From positions 1,240,001-1,304,000 of the forward strand of contig NZ_CP144460.1 in assembly GCF_040182365.1 (NCBI RefSeq): a stretch of 64,000 nt of DNA. The letters run 5' to 3'. Below the pieces are notes generated by a model, which saw only the letters and a list, made by a program, of their open reading frames with translations, did not search any database and was not told the DNA's origin. The DNA is from Xanthomonas sp. 10-10. GTDB lineage: Bacteria; Pseudomonadota; Gammaproteobacteria; Xanthomonadales; Xanthomonadaceae. A program made the position numbers and the translations under genes. Shown here piece by piece: positions 51,218 through 62,417 of the stretch. Each line of letters begins with the position of its first letter. Positions within the stretch are counted from its first letter, which is position 1.

Positions 51218-52924
51218 CTAGTTACCTGACCAACCATGTTGGCGCGCGAGTGCTTGCATCAGGTCCGCGAACCCGTCGGCAAACCCATCCATATCGAACA
51301 CGCCCGACTCGCGCCGACGCTCCGCCACCCGCGCACGCAACGTACTCAACGCGGCTGGATCACCCGCCAACGCCACCGCCTTGGCCACAAACGCGGCGTC
51401 GTCGGCCACATTCATTTCATCCAGCCCCAGGTGCTGGTTGAGGCTGCCCGCCACCCGTGCGGCAAAGGTCTCGCCGGGCGTGGTCAGCACCGGGCAACCC
51501 GCCCACAACGCATCGGAGGCGGTGGTATGCGCGTTGTACGGATGCGTATCCAGAAACAGATCGGCGTGCCGGTAACGTGCCAGATACTGCGGGTGGGGCA
51601 ACTTCGGCATGAAGACCAGGCGCTGCGCATCCACGCCCCGCGCCTGTGCTGCCGCACGCAAGCGCGCATCGGCCTGGCCCGGCCCCGACAACAGCCACAG
51701 CACACTGCCGGGCACCGCACGCAAGACTGCCAGCATGCGCGCCATGCTGCGCGGGTTGAGTTTGTAGCTGTTGTTGAAGCAGCAAAACACCACGCCATGC
51801 GCAGGCAAGCCGCACGCGGTGCGCGATGGCGGCTCGCCAAGCGTGCGCGTGATGTCCGACGGCTGAAACACGCGGTTCAAGCGCAGCACCTGCTCGTTGT
51901 AGAACGGCGCCAGCGACGGCGGCAATACGAATGCATCGCCCAGCACGTAATCCATCCAGGGCGCACCGGAGGTGCCCGGGTATGCCAGCCAATTGATCTG
52001 CACCGGCGCCGGCCGCAGGGCGAACACTTCCGGGCGCCCGCCCCCCCCCCAGCCGCGCAGATCGAACAACACATCGATCCCCTGCGCGCGGATATGCTGC
52101 GCGGTGGCCAGGTGCCCGAGCGCGGTGACATCGTGCAGCGTGGTGGCCTGAGCCAGGCGCGCGCGAATCGCGCTGCCGTCGTCCTGGCTGGTCGCAAACA
52201 GGTGCAACTGCAGCGCCGGTTGGCGTTGCTGCAATGCCTCGAACAACGCCACCGTCAACAGCCCCGTGGGATGCGCGCCGAAGCCATTGGACACCAGGCC
52301 TACGCGCAACGCACCGCGGCTGCGTACCTCGATCGGCGACAGTGGTTGCAGGCTTGAGGCGATCGCCTGCGCACGCGTTCGCGCACAGGCCAGTTGCTCG
52401 GCCGCAGTGGCGTCCTCGCTCAGGAACGCGAACGGCTCCACCGCCGCTGTGCCGTGCGCCACGGCGTTGCGCACCTGCGCGGCCAAGGCATCCAGATCGC
52501 GCCAGTCGCATAAACGACGGCGCCAGTTGAGCAGCTGCGCGGCGATGTACGGCTCGTCGGGCAGCAGCTGATGCGCGCGTGTGTAGGCTGCCGCCGCCTG
52601 CTCCGGCTGATCGGCGTCTTCCAAGGCATGGCCCAGCCATAGCGCAATGCCCGGATGCTGTGGCACCAGGTCCGATGCCTGCTGCAGCAAACGCGAGGCC
52701 TCTGTATGCCGCTGTTGCGCCCAGCGCACGCGGCCAAGCCGCGCGATCGCTTCCGGGTGGCCCGGATGCAACGCCAATGCGCGTTGCACGGCCAACTCGC
52801 CGGCGGCGATGCCGCCCATGCCGAGTTCGGCATCGGCCAGCATCAACCACGCAATGAAATCGCCCGGCTGGCGCCGCACCGCCTCGCGCAGCTGCAGCAG
52901 CTCGCGCGGGACCTGCGCACTCAC
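51218..52924 (-). CDS. O-GlcNAc transferase-like glycosyltransferase (GT41) with TPRs
   Basis: With the GTG start ending at 52924 the protein is 568 residues, the length of the crystallised X. campestris OGT homologue. Tetratricopeptide repeats fill residues 10-150. The split GT-B catalytic part has His218 in [11 protein letters not shown] and Lys388 in FNNSYKLNP, as in that protein; both correspond to essential residues of [22 protein letters not shown] binds the nucleotide sugar. GTGA overlaps the prfA stop. A longer upstream frame lies within prfA. A G10 tract encodes part of GWGGGGRPE (292-299). Targets in bacteria are unknown. Confidence 0.92.
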   Translation of the reverse strand: MSAQVPRELLQLREAVRRQPGDFIAWLMLADAELGMGGIAAGELAVQRALALHPGHPEAIARLGRVRWAQQRHTEASRLLQQASDLVPQHPGIALWLGHALEDADQPEQAAAAYTRAHQLLPDEPYIAAQLLNWRRRLCDWRDLDALAAQVRNAVAHGTAAVEPFAFLSEDATAAEQLACARTRAQAIASSLQPLSPIEVRSRGALRVGLVSNGFGAHPTGLLTVALFEALQQRQPALQLHLFATSQDDGSAIRARLAQATTLHDVTALGHLATAQHIRAQGIDVLFDLRGWGGGGRPEVFALRPAPVQINWLAYPGTSGAPWMDYVLGDAFVLPPSLAPFYNEQVLRLNRVFQPSDITRTLGEPPSRTACGLPAHGVVFCCFNNSYKLNPRSMARMLAVLRAVPGSVLWLLSGPGQADARLRAAAQARGVDAQRLVFMPKLPHPQYLARYRHADLFLDTHPYNAHTTASDALWAGCPVLTTPGETFAARVAGSLNQHLGLDEMNVADDAAFVAKAVALAGDPAALSTLRARVAERRRESGVFDMDGFADGFADLMQALARQHGWSGN

Positions 52925-54006
52925 GGGCTGTCGCTCAACCGTGCCAGTTCGTCGGCCTGATGCTCGTGCAGCAGGCGTGCGATCAGTGCATCCAGATCGC
53001 CTTCGATGATGTTGGGCAGGTCGTACAAGGTCAGGCCTTCCACGCGGTGGTCGGTGATGCGGCCCTGCGGGAAGCTGTAGGTACGGATGCGCTGGCTGCG
53101 GTCGCCGCTGCCGACCTGCAACTTGCGCGTCTGCGCTTCGGCCGCGGCGGCCTTGCTGCGTTCGGCTTCCACCAGTTGCGCCTTCAGCCGCTTCATCGCC
53201 TTGTCGCGGTTGGCGTGCTGGCTGCGCTCGGTCTGGCATTCCACCACCACGCCGCTGGGCACGTGGGTGATGCGGATCGCCGATTCGGTCTTGTTGACGT
53301 GCTGTCCGCCGGCGCCGGAGGAGCGGAAGGTGTCCACCTTCAGGTCCGCCGGGTTGATCACGATCTCTTCCACGTCGTCGGCCTCGGGAATGATCGCCAC
53401 CGTCGCCGCCGAGGTGTGGATGCGGCCCTGCGATTCGGTCGCCGGCACGCGCTGCACGCGGTGGGTGCCGGATTCGAACTTCAGGCGCGAATACGCGCCG
53501 CGCCCGACCACCCGTGCCACCACTTCCTTGTAGCCGCCGTGCTCGCCGGGGCTGTCGGATTCGATCTCGACCTTCCAGCCCTGGCGCTCGGCATAGCGGG
53601 CATACATGCGAAACAGGTCGCCGGCGAAGATCGCCGCCTCGTCCCCGCCGGTGCCGGCGCGCACTTCCAGAAACAGGTTGCCGTCGTCGCGCGGGTCGCG
53701 CGGCACCAGCAGCAACGCCAGCTGCGCATCCAGTTCGTCCAGGCGTGCCTGTGCGGCGGCGATTTCCTCTTCGGCCAGCTCGCGCATTTCCGGGTCGTTG
53801 CGCATGGCTTCGGCCGCGCTCAGATCGGCTTTGGCGCGCGCCTCGTCTTCCAGCGCCACCGCCACCGGCTCCAGTTGCGACAGTTCGCGCGACAGTGTGC
53901 GAAACCTGTCGTTGTTGCTCACCACGTCCGGGTCGGACAACAGGTGCTGCAGTTCTTCGCGGCGCTCGGCCAGCGCTTCGAGCTTACGGCGCAGGGTCGG
54001 CGTCAT
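52921..54006 (-). CDS. prfA: Peptide chain release factor 1
   Basis: RF1 terminates translation at UAA and UAG. The 361-residue protein has the stop-codon-reading PAT tripeptide at 188-190 and the catalytic GGQ at 233-235 in [14 protein letters not shown]. Length is normal. It overlaps hemA upstream by 23 bp and the OGT-like gene downstream by 4 bp. Its methylating enzyme PrmC, often the next gene, is encoded 33 kb away at 18.4 kb. Confidence 0.97.
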   Translation of the reverse strand: MTPTLRRKLEALAERREELQHLLSDPDVVSNNDRFRTLSRELSQLEPVAVALEDEARAKADLSAAEAMRNDPEMRELAEEEIAAAQARLDELDAQLALLLVPRDPRDDGNLFLEVRAGTGGDEAAIFAGDLFRMYARYAERQGWKVEIESDSPGEHGGYKEVVARVVGRGAYSRLKFESGTHRVQRVPATESQGRIHTSAATVAIIPEADDVEEIVINPADLKVDTFRSSGAGGQHVNKTESAIRITHVPSGVVVECQTERSQHANRDKAMKRLKAQLVEAERSKAAAAEAQTRKLQVGSGDRSQRIRTYSFPQGRITDHRVEGLTLYDLPNIIEGDLDALIARLLHEHQADELARLSDSP

Positions 54007-55282
54007 CAGTCCTCACGATCGGGGTAGCTACAGGGGGATGTTGGTAACCGGGTTTTTCCGGGAAAAGCCGGTCGGCCGCGCTGGTCAATTCCAGGTCGTT
54101 GCTGAGCGCGGCCTCGCGCAGCGCGGCGGTGGGCGGATGCAGCAGCCGATTGGTCAGCGCATGCGCCAGCTGCTCCAGCACCTCGTCGGCCGGCTTGCCG
54201 TTGCTCAATTGCTGGCGTGCCTTGGCCAGCAGTTCGTCGCGGGTGCTGTCGCCGAATGCACGCAGCCGCTTGAGCGGTGCCTGGCGTGCGTTGGCCTGCA
54301 CGGTCTCGACATAGCGCGCCACCTGCAGGTCGATGATGGCCTCGGCCTGGTCTGCGGCTTCGCGGCGGCTGCGGCGGTTGTCTTCCACCGCGCGCTCCAG
54401 ATCGTCCACGGTGTACAGATAGGCATCACCCAGTGTCGCCACCGAGGCTTCGATATCGCGCGGCACAGCCAGGTCGAACAACAGCATCGGCTTGCGTTTG
54501 CGCGCGCGCAGCGCCTGTTCCACCTGCGCCCGCGTCACGATCGGCTCGCGCGCGGCGGTGGCCGAGAACACCACATCGGCCTCGGCCAGATGGCGTTCCA
54601 GATCGGTCAGCGGCAAGGCATAGCCGCCGTGCTGGCTTGCCAGTGTCTGCGCATGCGCCAGGGTGCGATTGGCGATCAGCAACCGGCGCACGCGGCCTTC
54701 GCTCAGATGCTTGGCGGCCAGCTCGATGGTTTCGCCGGCGCCGATCAGCAATACGGTCGATTCGTTGAGCCGCGCAAAGGATTCCTGCGCCAGCCGCACC
54801 GCGGTGGAGGCCACCGACACCGGGTTGGCGCCGACACGGGTATCGGTGCGCGCACGCTTGGCCACCGAAAAGGTCTGCTGGAACAGCCGATCCAGCCCGC
54901 TGCCCAGCGCGCCGTGCGCGCGCGCCACCGCCCAGGCGTCCTTGACCTGGCCCAAGATCTGCGGCTCGCCCAGCACCATCGAGTCCAGCCCGGTGGCGAC
55001 CCGGAACAGATGACGCACCGCGTCGGCGTCCTGATGCTGGTACAGATAGCCGCTCAGTCCCGGCGCATGCGCGTCCAGCCAGCCGGCCAGCGTCTGCGCA
55101 TCGTCGGCCATCGCGTACAGCTCGGTGCGGTTGCAGGTCGACAGCAGCGCGGCCTCGCGTACCTGCGGCAAGGCGCGCAACGATTCGAGCGCGCGCGGCA
55201 GCGCGTCACCTGCGAACGCCGCGCGTTCGCGCAGGTCCACAGGTGCGGTCTGGTGATTCAGTCCGAGCACCCACAACGTCAT
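53984..55282 (-). CDS. hemA: Glutamyl-tRNA reductase
   Basis: HemA makes glutamate-1-semialdehyde, the first step of C5 heme synthesis. The 432-residue protein has the nucleophile Cys50 in [12 protein letters not shown], the conserved [17 protein letters not shown], the NADPH-binding [17 protein letters not shown], and a C-terminal dimerisation helix. It is the first gene of hemA-prfA-OGT, with a 23-bp overlap with prfA. It is divergent from the TPR gene; the 65-bp gap must hold both promoters. Confidence 0.96.
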   Translation of the reverse strand: MTLWVLGLNHQTAPVDLRERAAFAGDALPRALESLRALPQVREAALLSTCNRTELYAMADDAQTLAGWLDAHAPGLSGYLYQHQDADAVRHLFRVATGLDSMVLGEPQILGQVKDAWAVARAHGALGSGLDRLFQQTFSVAKRARTDTRVGANPVSVASTAVRLAQESFARLNESTVLLIGAGETIELAAKHLSEGRVRRLLIANRTLAHAQTLASQHGGYALPLTDLERHLAEADVVFSATAAREPIVTRAQVEQALRARKRKPMLLFDLAVPRDIEASVATLGDAYLYTVDDLERAVEDNRRSRREAADQAEAIIDLQVARYVETVQANARQAPLKRLRAFGDSTRDELLAKARQQLSNGKPADEVLEQLAHALTNRLLHPPTAALREAALSNDLELTSAADRLFPEKPGYQHPPVATPIVRTDDADPAP

Positions 55283-55347
55283 TGTTCAGTTGCTTGCGAT
55301 AAGCTGGCGGCCATTCAGGGCCCCATTTTACGGCCCGGTTGCCCCCG

Positions 55348-57036
55348 ATGCCTGTACCGATTCGCATCCTGAGTGTTCTTTTGCTCGTAGCGGTGTCCGC
55401 CAACGCCACGGCAGCACCCAAGAAAGCACCGCCCGCTCCACCGGCCAGCAGTGCCGGCGCCACCTCGCTGGAACCTGTGCTCGCCGGCGAATTCGCCTTG
55501 CAGGCCGGGCAACTGGACGATGCCGCCCGCGCCTATCTGGACGCTGCCAAGGCCGAGGCCGGCGACGCCGGCCTGGCCGAGCGCGCCGCCCGCATCGCCA
55601 TGCTGGCCAACGACGACCCGCGTGCCATCGAGGCCCTGGCGCTGTGGCGCGCCCGCGCGCCGTCGTCAATGTCGATGCGCAGCACCGAAGCCTCGCTGGC
55701 CCTGCGCCGTAACGACCTGCGCACCGCGCGCCGCGACCTGCTCGGCCTGCTCAAGGAGCCCGACCCGCGCGGCTGGCGCTTTGCGTTGATTGCGCTGGCC
55801 AACGGCGGCCGCGAGCCGGAAGCCTCCGCCGACGTCCTCGAAGACCTGGTCAAGGCCGGCGCCATCCCCAACCAGATCGAGGTTTGGCAGGAATTTGGCC
55901 GGCTCGCGCTGCGCATGGAGCGCCCGGCGCTGGCCAAGCGCATCGTCGACGAGGTGGTACGCCGCTTCCCCGAGGAGCCGCGCGTGGCCTTGCTGCACGC
56001 CACCCAGCTGCAACAGGAAGGCAAAAACGACGAAGCGCTGGCGTTGCTGAAGAACGTCGAACCGAAGGCCGTGAAGGATTCCGAACTGCGTGGCGCGCTG
56101 GCCTTCGCCTACGATGCCATGGGCCAGACCGAAGCGGCCGCGCGCGTGCTGTCCACCGGGCCGCAGGACACCCAGACCTATGGGTTGCGCGCGTCCATGC
56201 TCGCCAAAGAGAAGGACCGCACAGCGTTGGAGGCGCTCTATGGCGAGCTCAAGAGCAACGCCACCAAGCCCGACCCGGACCGCCGCCTGCTGCTGGGCAA
56301 GATCGCCGAATTCCTCAAGCGTTATGACGAAGCGGTGGAGTGGTACCGCGGCGTGCCTGGCGGATCGCAGCTGAGCGAAGCGCGCTTGCGCGCGGCCAGT
56401 GCCCTGTACGAGCTGGGTCGCAAGCCCGAAGCGCTGGCGGAAGTGCGTGCACTGCAGGGCGATGCCACCGCCGACGACGATGCCCGTCGCGATGCCTATG
56501 TGCTGGAAGCCGAGCTGCATCAGCGTGCCGACGACGCACCGGGCGAGCTGGACGCCTTCGAGCGTGGCCTGGCCGCCTACCCGGACGACGGTGCGCTGTT
56601 GTACGCCCGTGGCCTGGCCTGGGAGCGTCGCGACGACGTGGCGCGCGCCGAGGCCGACCTGCGCAAGATCCTGGTGGCCGAGCCCGAAAACGTCGCGGCG
56701 CTGAACGCGCTGGGCTACACCCTGGCCGACCGCACCACCCGCTACAAGGAAGCGCTGGCGCTGATCGACCGCGCCCGCACCGCCGACCCGGACAACCCGG
56801 CCATCGTCGACAGCTACGGTTGGGTGCTGTACCGCATGGGCCGCACCAAGGAAGCCCTGGTGCAGCTGCGCCGCGCCTGGGCATTGGCCAAGGACCCGGA
56901 GATCGCCGCACACGTGGGTGAGGTGCTCTGGGTCAGCGGCAAGCAGGACGAGGCACGCCGCTACTTCGACGAAGCGCGTCGGCTGGATCCGGACAATCGC
57001 GCGCTGCAACGCGCCGCGGAGAAGTTCGGTCTATGA
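55348..57036 (+). CDS. Exported tetratricopeptide repeat protein
   Basis: The 562-residue protein has a signal peptide ([21 protein letters not shown]), a Pro/Ala linker and then TPR-like helical pairs to the end, with clear TPRs near the C-terminus ([55 protein letters not shown]). Such proteins are scaffolds in the periplasm. It precedes lolB with a 4-bp overlap (ATGA), an arrangement common in gammaproteobacteria, so it may help outer-membrane lipoprotein biology. That is inference. An upstream TTG start at 55339 is possible. Confidence 0.88.
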   Translation: MPVPIRILSVLLLVAVSANATAAPKKAPPAPPASSAGATSLEPVLAGEFALQAGQLDDAARAYLDAAKAEAGDAGLAERAARIAMLANDDPRAIEALALWRARAPSSMSMRSTEASLALRRNDLRTARRDLLGLLKEPDPRGWRFALIALANGGREPEASADVLEDLVKAGAIPNQIEVWQEFGRLALRMERPALAKRIVDEVVRRFPEEPRVALLHATQLQQEGKNDEALALLKNVEPKAVKDSELRGALAFAYDAMGQTEAAARVLSTGPQDTQTYGLRASMLAKEKDRTALEALYGELKSNATKPDPDRRLLLGKIAEFLKRYDEAVEWYRGVPGGSQLSEARLRAASALYELGRKPEALAEVRALQGDATADDDARRDAYVLEAELHQRADDAPGELDAFERGLAAYPDDGALLYARGLAWERRDDVARAEADLRKILVAEPENVAALNALGYTLADRTTRYKEALALIDRARTADPDNPAIVDSYGWVLYRMGRTKEALVQLRRAWALAKDPEIAAHVGEVLWVSGKQDEARRYFDEARRLDPDNRALQRAAEKFGL

Positions 57037-57686
57037 GCGCCGCAAGACGGACGCTGGCCCTGAGCGGGCTGGTGCTATTCGCCCTGTCCGGCTGCGTAAG
57101 CGTGCCGCGCGGACAGGGCGGTGGCGCGGCGGTGGTCGAGCGCGTGTCCGATCAAGCGCGCACGGCCGAAACTGCGCGCCAGGCCTGGCTGCAGGCCCAT
57201 CCGCAGTGGTCGTTCCAGGGGCGGGTGGCGATCAGCAAGGACCGCAACGGTGGTAGCGGGCGCATCGACTGGCAGCAGGATGGCCCCCGTTACCGCGTGC
57301 AGCTCAGTGCCCCGGTGACCCGCCAGAGCTGGGTGCTCACTGGCGATACCACCACCGGCGCCGGTCGGCTTGAGGGGCTGGACGGCGGTCCGCGCAGCGG
57401 CCCCGATGCCGAACAGGTCTTGCAGGAGGCGACCGGCTGGACCATCCCGGTCAACCAGATGCCGGACTGGGTGCGCGCGCTGCGCATTGCCGATGCCGGC
57501 GCGCAACGCGTCGATCTCGACGCTGCCGGGCGCCCGCGTACCGTGCAACAGGATGGCTGGACCATCGAATTTCTTGCCTGGGCACCTGTCAGCGACGGCC
57601 AGCCCGAGCTGCCGCAGCGCATCGAAGCCCATAACGGCAGCGCCAAGGTCCGCCTGCTGGTCGATCAGTGGACGGTATCGCCCTGA
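57033..57686 (+). CDS. lolB: Outer-membrane lipoprotein receptor LolB
   Basis: LolB accepts lipoproteins from LolA and inserts them into the outer membrane. The 217-residue protein has a lipobox ALSGC (Cys near 21) and the LolB half-barrel pattern: [22 protein letters not shown], a region with hydrophobic loop residues, and a [14 protein letters not shown] segment. Length is normal. It overlaps the TPR gene by 4 bp and ispE by 1 bp (TGATG), the usual lolB-ispE-tRNA-prs order. Confidence 0.92.
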   Translation: MSAARRTLALSGLVLFALSGCVSVPRGQGGGAAVVERVSDQARTAETARQAWLQAHPQWSFQGRVAISKDRNGGSGRIDWQQDGPRYRVQLSAPVTRQSWVLTGDTTTGAGRLEGLDGGPRSGPDAEQVLQEATGWTIPVNQMPDWVRALRIADAGAQRVDLDAAGRPRTVQQDGWTIEFLAWAPVSDGQPELPQRIEAHNGSAKVRLLVDQWTVSP

Positions 57687-58552
57687 TGGTAGCGCCGGAC
57701 GGCTGGTCGGCATGGCCTGCGCCGGCCAAACTGAACCTGTTTCTGCAGATCGTCGGGCGCCGCGCCGATGGCTACCACCTGCTGCAGACCGTGTTCCGGC
57801 TGCTGGATTGGGGGGACACCATTCATCTTCGTGTGCGCAGTGACGGCCTGATCCGCCGCATCGGCGACAGTCTGCCCGGCGTTGCCGAAGACGATGATCT
57901 GGTGATCCGCGCCGCGCGCCTGCTGCAATCGTCCACCGGCGCACGGGTCGGCGCGGAGATTCGCCTCGACAAGCGCATCCCCGCCGGTGGCGGGTTTGGC
58001 GGCGGCTCGTCGGACGCGGCGACCGTGCTGGTGGCGCTCAATGCCTTATGGGGCCTGGGCTTGCCGGTCGATGCACTGGCCGGGCTGGGCCTGCGGCTGG
58101 GTGCCGACGTGCCGGTGTTCGTGCGCGGGCGCAATGCCTGGGCCGAGGGCGTGGGCGAGCAACTCACCCCGATCGTCCTTCCGCAGGCCGCCTATGTGCT
58201 GGTCGATCCGGGCGTTCATGTGCCCACGCCGGCGTTATTTCAATCACAGGAATTGACGCGGGATGCTGCGCCCGTGAAAATAGCGGACTTCGCTTCCGGT
58301 TCTCTGCTCGACAATGCGTTCGAGCCGGTCCTGCGGCGCCGCGAACCCGCCGTCGAGGCCGTGTTCCAGGCGTTGTCACAGATCGGCACGCCACGTTTGA
58401 CCGGGTCGGGAAGTGGGTGTTTCGTCGAATTCGCCACGCGCGCTGCTGCAGAGCAGGCCCTGGCGCAGTTGCCGGACAGCCTGCGGGCGTGGGTCGTGGA
58501 AGGTGCAGCGCACTCGCCATTGCTCGACGTACTGGACGCGACAAGGTTTTGA
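57686..58552 (+). CDS. ispE: 4-diphosphocytidyl-2-C-methyl-D-erythritol kinase
   Basis: IspE phosphorylates CDP-methylerythritol in the MEP isoprenoid pathway. The 288-residue GHMP kinase has Lys15 in [10 protein letters not shown], the ATP loop [14 protein letters not shown] (99-112), Asp in LGADVPVF, and [12 protein letters not shown] near the end. The ATG at 57686 overlaps the lolB stop (TGATG); an in-frame GTG six codons earlier lies inside lolB and is less likely. Confidence 0.95.
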   Translation: MVAPDGWSAWPAPAKLNLFLQIVGRRADGYHLLQTVFRLLDWGDTIHLRVRSDGLIRRIGDSLPGVAEDDDLVIRAARLLQSSTGARVGAEIRLDKRIPAGGGFGGGSSDAATVLVALNALWGLGLPVDALAGLGLRLGADVPVFVRGRNAWAEGVGEQLTPIVLPQAAYVLVDPGVHVPTPALFQSQELTRDAAPVKIADFASGSLLDNAFEPVLRRREPAVEAVFQALSQIGTPRLTGSGSGCFVEFATRAAAEQALAQLPDSLRAWVVEGAAHSPLLDVLDATRF

Positions 58553-58555
58553 TGC

Positions 58556-58632
58556 AGGGGCGTCGCCAAGAGGCCCAAGGCACCAGGTTTTGATCCTGGC
58601 ATTCGTAGGTTCGAATCCTACCGCCCCTGCCA
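58556..58632 (+). tRNA. tRNA-Gln (anticodon TTG)
   Basis: The cloverleaf folds with a 7-bp acceptor (AGGGGCG/CGCCCCT), an anticodon stem CCAGG/CCTGG with loop TTTTGAT (anticodon TTG, reading CAA), and a T arm GTAGG-TTCGAAT-CCTAC. CCA is encoded. It starts 3 bp after ispE and precedes prs, so it is probably processed from the lolB-ispE-prs transcript. Confidence 0.96.
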
Positions 58633-58760
58633 ATATGCAGATCCCTCTGCAGTAGTCCGCATATCCATGTGCGGGGATTCAACGAAAAGCCCGGCATTTG
58701 GTCGGCTTTGTCCAGTTCCATCATCGCCCGCACGCTCTTTGCCGCCGCCCGAGAGATCCC

Positions 58761-59720
58761 ATGCAAGACCAACGTAACCTGCTGGTGTTCTCCGGCAATG
58801 CCAACAAGCCGCTTGCCCAGAGCATCTGCAAGGAGCTCGGCGTGCGCATGGGCAAGGCGCTGGTCACGCGCTTTTCCGATGGCGAAGTGCAGGTGGAGAT
58901 CGAAGAGAGCGTGCGCCGGCAGGAAGTGTTCGTGATCCAGCCGACCTGCGCGCCGAGCGCTGAAAACCTGATGGAACTGCTGGTGCTGATCGACGCGCTC
59001 AAGCGCGCCAGTGCCGCCTCCGTCACTGCGGTGATCCCGTACTTCGGCTATTCGCGTCAGGACCGCCGTATGCGCTCCTCGCGCGTGCCGATCACCGCCA
59101 AGGTTGCCGCCAAGATGATCTGCGCGATGGAAGCCGACCGCGTGTTGACGGTCGACCTACATGCCGACCAGATCCAGGGCTTCTTCGATGTGCCGGTCGA
59201 CAATGTCTATGCCTCGCCGCTGCTGCTGGCCGACATCTGGCGCGCCTATGGCACCGACAATCTGATCGTGGTGTCGCCGGACGTGGGTGGTGTGGTGCGC
59301 GCGCGCGCCGTCGCCAAGCGCCTGGACGATGCCGACCTGGCCATCATCGACAAGCGCCGCCCGCGCGCCAATGTCGCCACAGTGATGAACATCATCGGCG
59401 ACGTGCAGGGCAAGACCTGCGTGCTGGTCGACGACCTGGTCGACACCGCCGGTACCTTGTGTGCGGCTGCCGCAGCGCTCAAGCAGCGCGGCGCGCTCAA
59501 GGTGGTGGCCTACATCACCCACCCGGTGCTGTCCGGCCCGGCCGTGGACAACATCAATAATTCGCAGCTCGACGAGCTGGTGGTGACCGACACGATTCCG
59601 TTGAACGAAGCGGCGCGCACCTGCCCGAAGATTCGTCAGTTGAGCGTGGCAGAACTGCTGGCCGAGACGATCCGCCGTATCGCCTTCGGCGAATCGGTCA
59701 GCTCGCTCTACGTCGACTGA
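58761..59720 (+). CDS. prs: Ribose-phosphate pyrophosphokinase
   Basis: Prs makes PRPP from ribose 5-phosphate and ATP for nucleotide, histidine and tryptophan synthesis. The 319-residue protein has [18 protein letters not shown] (ATP loop), [18 protein letters not shown] and the PRPP-binding [15 protein letters not shown]. Length is normal for class I enzymes. The ATG at 58761 agrees with the family start; the open frame before it overlaps non-coding DNA after tRNA-Gln. Confidence 0.96.
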   Translation: MQDQRNLLVFSGNANKPLAQSICKELGVRMGKALVTRFSDGEVQVEIEESVRRQEVFVIQPTCAPSAENLMELLVLIDALKRASAASVTAVIPYFGYSRQDRRMRSSRVPITAKVAAKMICAMEADRVLTVDLHADQIQGFFDVPVDNVYASPLLLADIWRAYGTDNLIVVSPDVGGVVRARAVAKRLDDADLAIIDKRRPRANVATVMNIIGDVQGKTCVLVDDLVDTAGTLCAAAAALKQRGALKVVAYITHPVLSGPAVDNINNSQLDELVVTDTIPLNEAARTCPKIRQLSVAELLAETIRRIAFGESVSSLYVD

Positions 59721-59830
59721 TCCCGCATTCGGCGCCCGGATTTCCGGGTGCCGGTACTACGTCTCTCCTGGTCGCGGGTGAGACGCTTCATCGCCGCGAG
59801 GCGGTATTCCAATCTAGGTAGTGAAACAAC

Positions 59831-60466
59831 ATGGCAAAGACTCACGAAATCAAGGTCGAGCGCCGCGCAGACGAGGGGAAGGGTGCGAGCCGCCGCCTGC
59901 GTCACGCTGGCGTCATTCCGGCCATCGTCTACGGTGGCGAACTCGAGCCGGTCAGCATCCAGCTCAACCATGAGCAGATCTGGCTCGCCCAGCAGAACGA
60001 GTGGTTCTACTCGTCGATCCTGGACCTGAACCTCAATGGCGACGTGCAGCAGGTACTGCTGCGTGACATGCAGCGCCATCCGTTCAAGCAGCTGATCATG
60101 CACATCGACTTCCAGCGCGTCAGCGCCAACGAGAAGCTGAGCGCTGCCGTGCCGCTGCACTTCATCAACGAAGCGACCTCGCCGGCCGGCAAGTCGAGCG
60201 AAGTGGTTGTGACCCACGAGCTCAACGAAGTCCAGGTGGTCTGCCTGCCGAAGGACCTGCCGGAGTTCATCGAAGTCGACCTCGGTGCCCTGGAAGTGGG
60301 CAACGTGATCCACCTGTCCGAAATCAAGCTGCCGGCTGGCGTCGAAATCCCCGAGCTGAAGCTGGGCAAGGAACACGATGTTGCCGTGGTTGCTGCCAAG
60401 CACGTGCGCGTCGAAGAAGAAGACGCTGCCGGTGAAGAAGGCAGCGAAGGCGCAGAAACCAAGTAA
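59831..60466 (+). CDS. rplY: Ribosomal protein L25 (Ctc type)
   Basis: L25 binds 5S rRNA. The 211-residue protein is the long Ctc form: an N-terminal L25 domain (KVERRADEGKGASRRLRHAG, then VIPAIVYGG, LRDMQRHPFKQLIMHIDFQRV) plus a C-terminal beta domain (to about 190), with an acidic tail EEEDAAGEEGSEGAE. It stands between prs and pth, the usual order. Confidence 0.95.
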   Translation: MAKTHEIKVERRADEGKGASRRLRHAGVIPAIVYGGELEPVSIQLNHEQIWLAQQNEWFYSSILDLNLNGDVQQVLLRDMQRHPFKQLIMHIDFQRVSANEKLSAAVPLHFINEATSPAGKSSEVVVTHELNEVQVVCLPKDLPEFIEVDLGALEVGNVIHLSEIKLPAGVEIPELKLGKEHDVAVVAAKHVRVEEEDAAGEEGSEGAETK

Positions 60467-60474
60467 TCCGTCGG

Positions 60475-60502
60475 CCGATTCCTCGCATGCGCGGGGAATC
60501 GG
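60475..60502 (+). terminator. Hairpin between rplY and pth
   Basis: A 12-bp stem (CCGATTCCTCGC with GCGGGGAATCGG, one G-T pair) and a 4-nt ATGC loop begin 8 bp after the rplY stop. No T-tract follows, so it may attenuate rather than stop transcription into pth. The right arm contains the GGGAATC word seen in other 3' ends of this window. Confidence 0.55.
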
Positions 60503-60516
60503 CTGCGGTGACTGGC

Positions 60517-61095
60517 ATGTCTGCACTTCGGCTGATCGTCGGGCTCGGGAATCCGGGTCCGGAACACGCGCAAACCCGGCACAACGCCGGGTTTCGTTTC
60601 GTCGATGCCCTCGTCGAGCGCAGTGGCGCCCGCTGGGGGCTGGACAGCAAGTTGTTCGGTGAAACGGCCAAGGTCGATATCGCAGGGCAACCGGTCTGGC
60701 TGCTCAAGCCGGCCACCTTCATGAATCTCAGTGGCAAATCGATCACCGCCGCCCTGCGGTTCTGGAAGATCGAGCCGGAGCAACTGCTCGTCGCACACGA
60801 CGAACTGGATCTGGCGCCGGGCACGGCGCGGCTCAAGTTCGATGGCGGCCACGGCGGCCAGAACGGTCTGCGCGATACCATTCGCCTGCTGGGGCACGGC
60901 AAATTCCACCGCCTGCGGGTCGGTATCGGCCATCCCGGTCACAAGGATCGCGTGGTGCCGTGGGTGCTGGGGCGGGCAGGGCGCGAGGACGATGCTGCGA
61001 TCGGTGCTGCGGTGGATGCGGCCATCGATGTCCTGCCGCTGGCGATGGATGGCAATTTCAACGAAGCGATGAAGCGCCTGCATACCAAAAAATAG
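60517..61095 (+). CDS. pth: Peptidyl-tRNA hydrolase
   Basis: Pth recycles peptidyl-tRNA dropped from ribosomes. The 192-residue protein has [20 protein letters not shown] with the catalytic His22, [22 protein letters not shown] with the catalytic Asp, and [13 protein letters not shown] chose the ATG at 60517 at the family start; an in-frame start 10 codons earlier would fall within the hairpin region. It is followed by ychF. Confidence 0.95.
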   Translation: MSALRLIVGLGNPGPEHAQTRHNAGFRFVDALVERSGARWGLDSKLFGETAKVDIAGQPVWLLKPATFMNLSGKSITAALRFWKIEPEQLLVAHDELDLAPGTARLKFDGGHGGQNGLRDTIRLLGHGKFHRLRVGIGHPGHKDRVVPWVLGRAGREDDAAIGAAVDAAIDVLPLAMDGNFNEAMKRLHTKK

Positions 61096-61097
61096 AG

Positions 61098-61160
61098 AAT
61101 GGGGAATCGGGAATGGGAGGAGCTCTGCTCTTGCCATTCTCGATTCCCGATTCTCCATTC
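61098..61160. repeat. Inverted GGGAATC-type repeat between pth and ychF
   Basis: GAATGGGGAATCGGGAAT (61098-61115), starting just after the pth stop, pairs with 61143-61160, which carries the reverse complement with a single G-T difference. The intervening 27 bp can loop out. The pth-sense strand has three G-runs, as in the arrays after rlmM and oxyR. The hairpin probably acts as the pth 3' end. Confidence 0.8.
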
Positions 61161-61172
61161 ACTGGAAAACCC

Positions 61173-62264
61173 ATGGGTATCAAATGCGGCATCGTCGGCC
61201 TGCCCAACGTCGGCAAGTCGACCCTGTTCAACGCGCTGACCAAGGCGGGCATCGCTGCGGCCAATTTTCCGTTCTGCACCATCGAGCCGAACGTCGGCAT
61301 CGTGCCGGTGCCGGATCCGCGTCTCAATCAGCTGGCCGAGATCGTCAAGCCGCAGAAGCTGATTCCCACGGCGGTCGAGTTCGTCGACATTGCCGGCCTG
61401 GTGGCCGGTGCGGCGAGCGGAGAAGGCCTGGGTAACAAGTTCCTGGCGCACATCCGCGAAGTCGATGCGATCACCCATGTGGTGCGCTGCTTCGAGAACG
61501 ACGACGTCATCCACGTCAACAACAAGGTCGACCCGATTGCCGATATCGAAACCATCGATACCGAGCTGGCGCTGGCCGACCTGGATAGCGTGGAAAAGGC
61601 GCTCAATCGCGCCGAACGCAGCGCCAAGGGCGGCGACAAGGACGCTGCGGCACGCAAGCCGGTGCTGGTCAAGTTGCAGGCTGCGCTGGCCGACGGCAAG
61701 GCCGGCCGTGCAGCCGGGCTGGATGAAGAGGAAAAGGCGCTGATACGCGATCTGTTCCTGCTGACGCTCAAGCCGGTGATGTACATCGCCAACGTGCTGG
61801 AGGATGGTTTTGAAAACAATCCGCACCTGGACGCAGTGCGCGCGCACGCCGCGACCGAAGGCGCCGAAGTGGTGCCGGTCTCGGCTGCGATTGAGGAGGA
61901 GCTGTCCCAGCTCGACGACGAAGATCGTGACACCTTCCTGGCCGATCTCGGACTGAGCGAGCCCGGCCTGAATCGCGTCATCCGCGCGGCCTACACGCTG
62001 CTGGGCCTGCAGACCTACTTCACCGCAGGCGTCAAGGAAGTGCGTGCCTGGACGGTCAGGGCGGGCTCCACCGCACCGCAGGCGGCGGCAGTCATCCATA
62101 CCGATTTCGAGAAGGGCTTCATCCGCGCCGAGACGATCGGCTTCGATGACTTCATCAAGTATCGCGGCGAAGCCGGTGCGCGCGATGCGGGCCGTCTGCG
62201 CCTGGAAGGCAAGGAATATCGGGTCCAGGAAGGCGACGTGCTGCACTTCCGTTTCAACGTCTGA
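61173..62264 (+). CDS. ychF: Ribosome-binding ATPase YchF
   Basis: YchF/OLA1 is a translation-associated P-loop protein that prefers ATP to GTP. The 363-residue protein has the G1 motif GLPNVGKS (9-16) and [25 protein letters not shown] stands in place of NKxD, which explains its ATP preference. A coiled-coil region (about 130-200) is followed by a C-terminal TGS domain with [20 protein letters not shown]. The pth-ychF order is common in gammaproteobacteria. Confidence 0.96.
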   Translation: MGIKCGIVGLPNVGKSTLFNALTKAGIAAANFPFCTIEPNVGIVPVPDPRLNQLAEIVKPQKLIPTAVEFVDIAGLVAGAASGEGLGNKFLAHIREVDAITHVVRCFENDDVIHVNNKVDPIADIETIDTELALADLDSVEKALNRAERSAKGGDKDAAARKPVLVKLQAALADGKAGRAAGLDEEEKALIRDLFLLTLKPVMYIANVLEDGFENNPHLDAVRAHAATEGAEVVPVSAAIEEELSQLDDEDRDTFLADLGLSEPGLNRVIRAAYTLLGLQTYFTAGVKEVRAWTVRAGSTAPQAAAVIHTDFEKGFIRAETIGFDDFIKYRGEAGARDAGRLRLEGKEYRVQEGDVLHFRFNV

Positions 62265-62327
62265 TCCGGTGTGCGCGGCGCTGATCGTCGCGCGCATTCA
62301 GTAGTGACGAAGAGTTCAAAATTTTTG

Positions 62328-62356
62328 TTGACACCGGGTGCGTCCCACAACAAAAT
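62328..62356 (+). promoter_or_regulatory. Promoter of the tRNA-tuf cluster
   Basis: A perfect -35 TTGACA (62328-62333) and -10-like CAAAAT (62351-62356) have a 17-bp spacer. A T-rich run lies just upstream of the -35 and a GC-rich discriminator (ACGGGC) follows the -10. The position 62 bp before tRNA-Tyr fits a strong, growth-rate-controlled stable-RNA promoter. Confidence 0.8.
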
Positions 62357-62417
62357 AACGGGCTGCTTCACCCCGAACCGAATCGCCTCACCGCGCCACG
62401 GTCCGGTAGTAAAAGCT

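Noticed and set aside
55206..55463. Short minus-strand frame between hemA and the TPR gene
   Set aside because: It overlaps the hemA start and TPR signal peptide coding region; it is a shadow without features.
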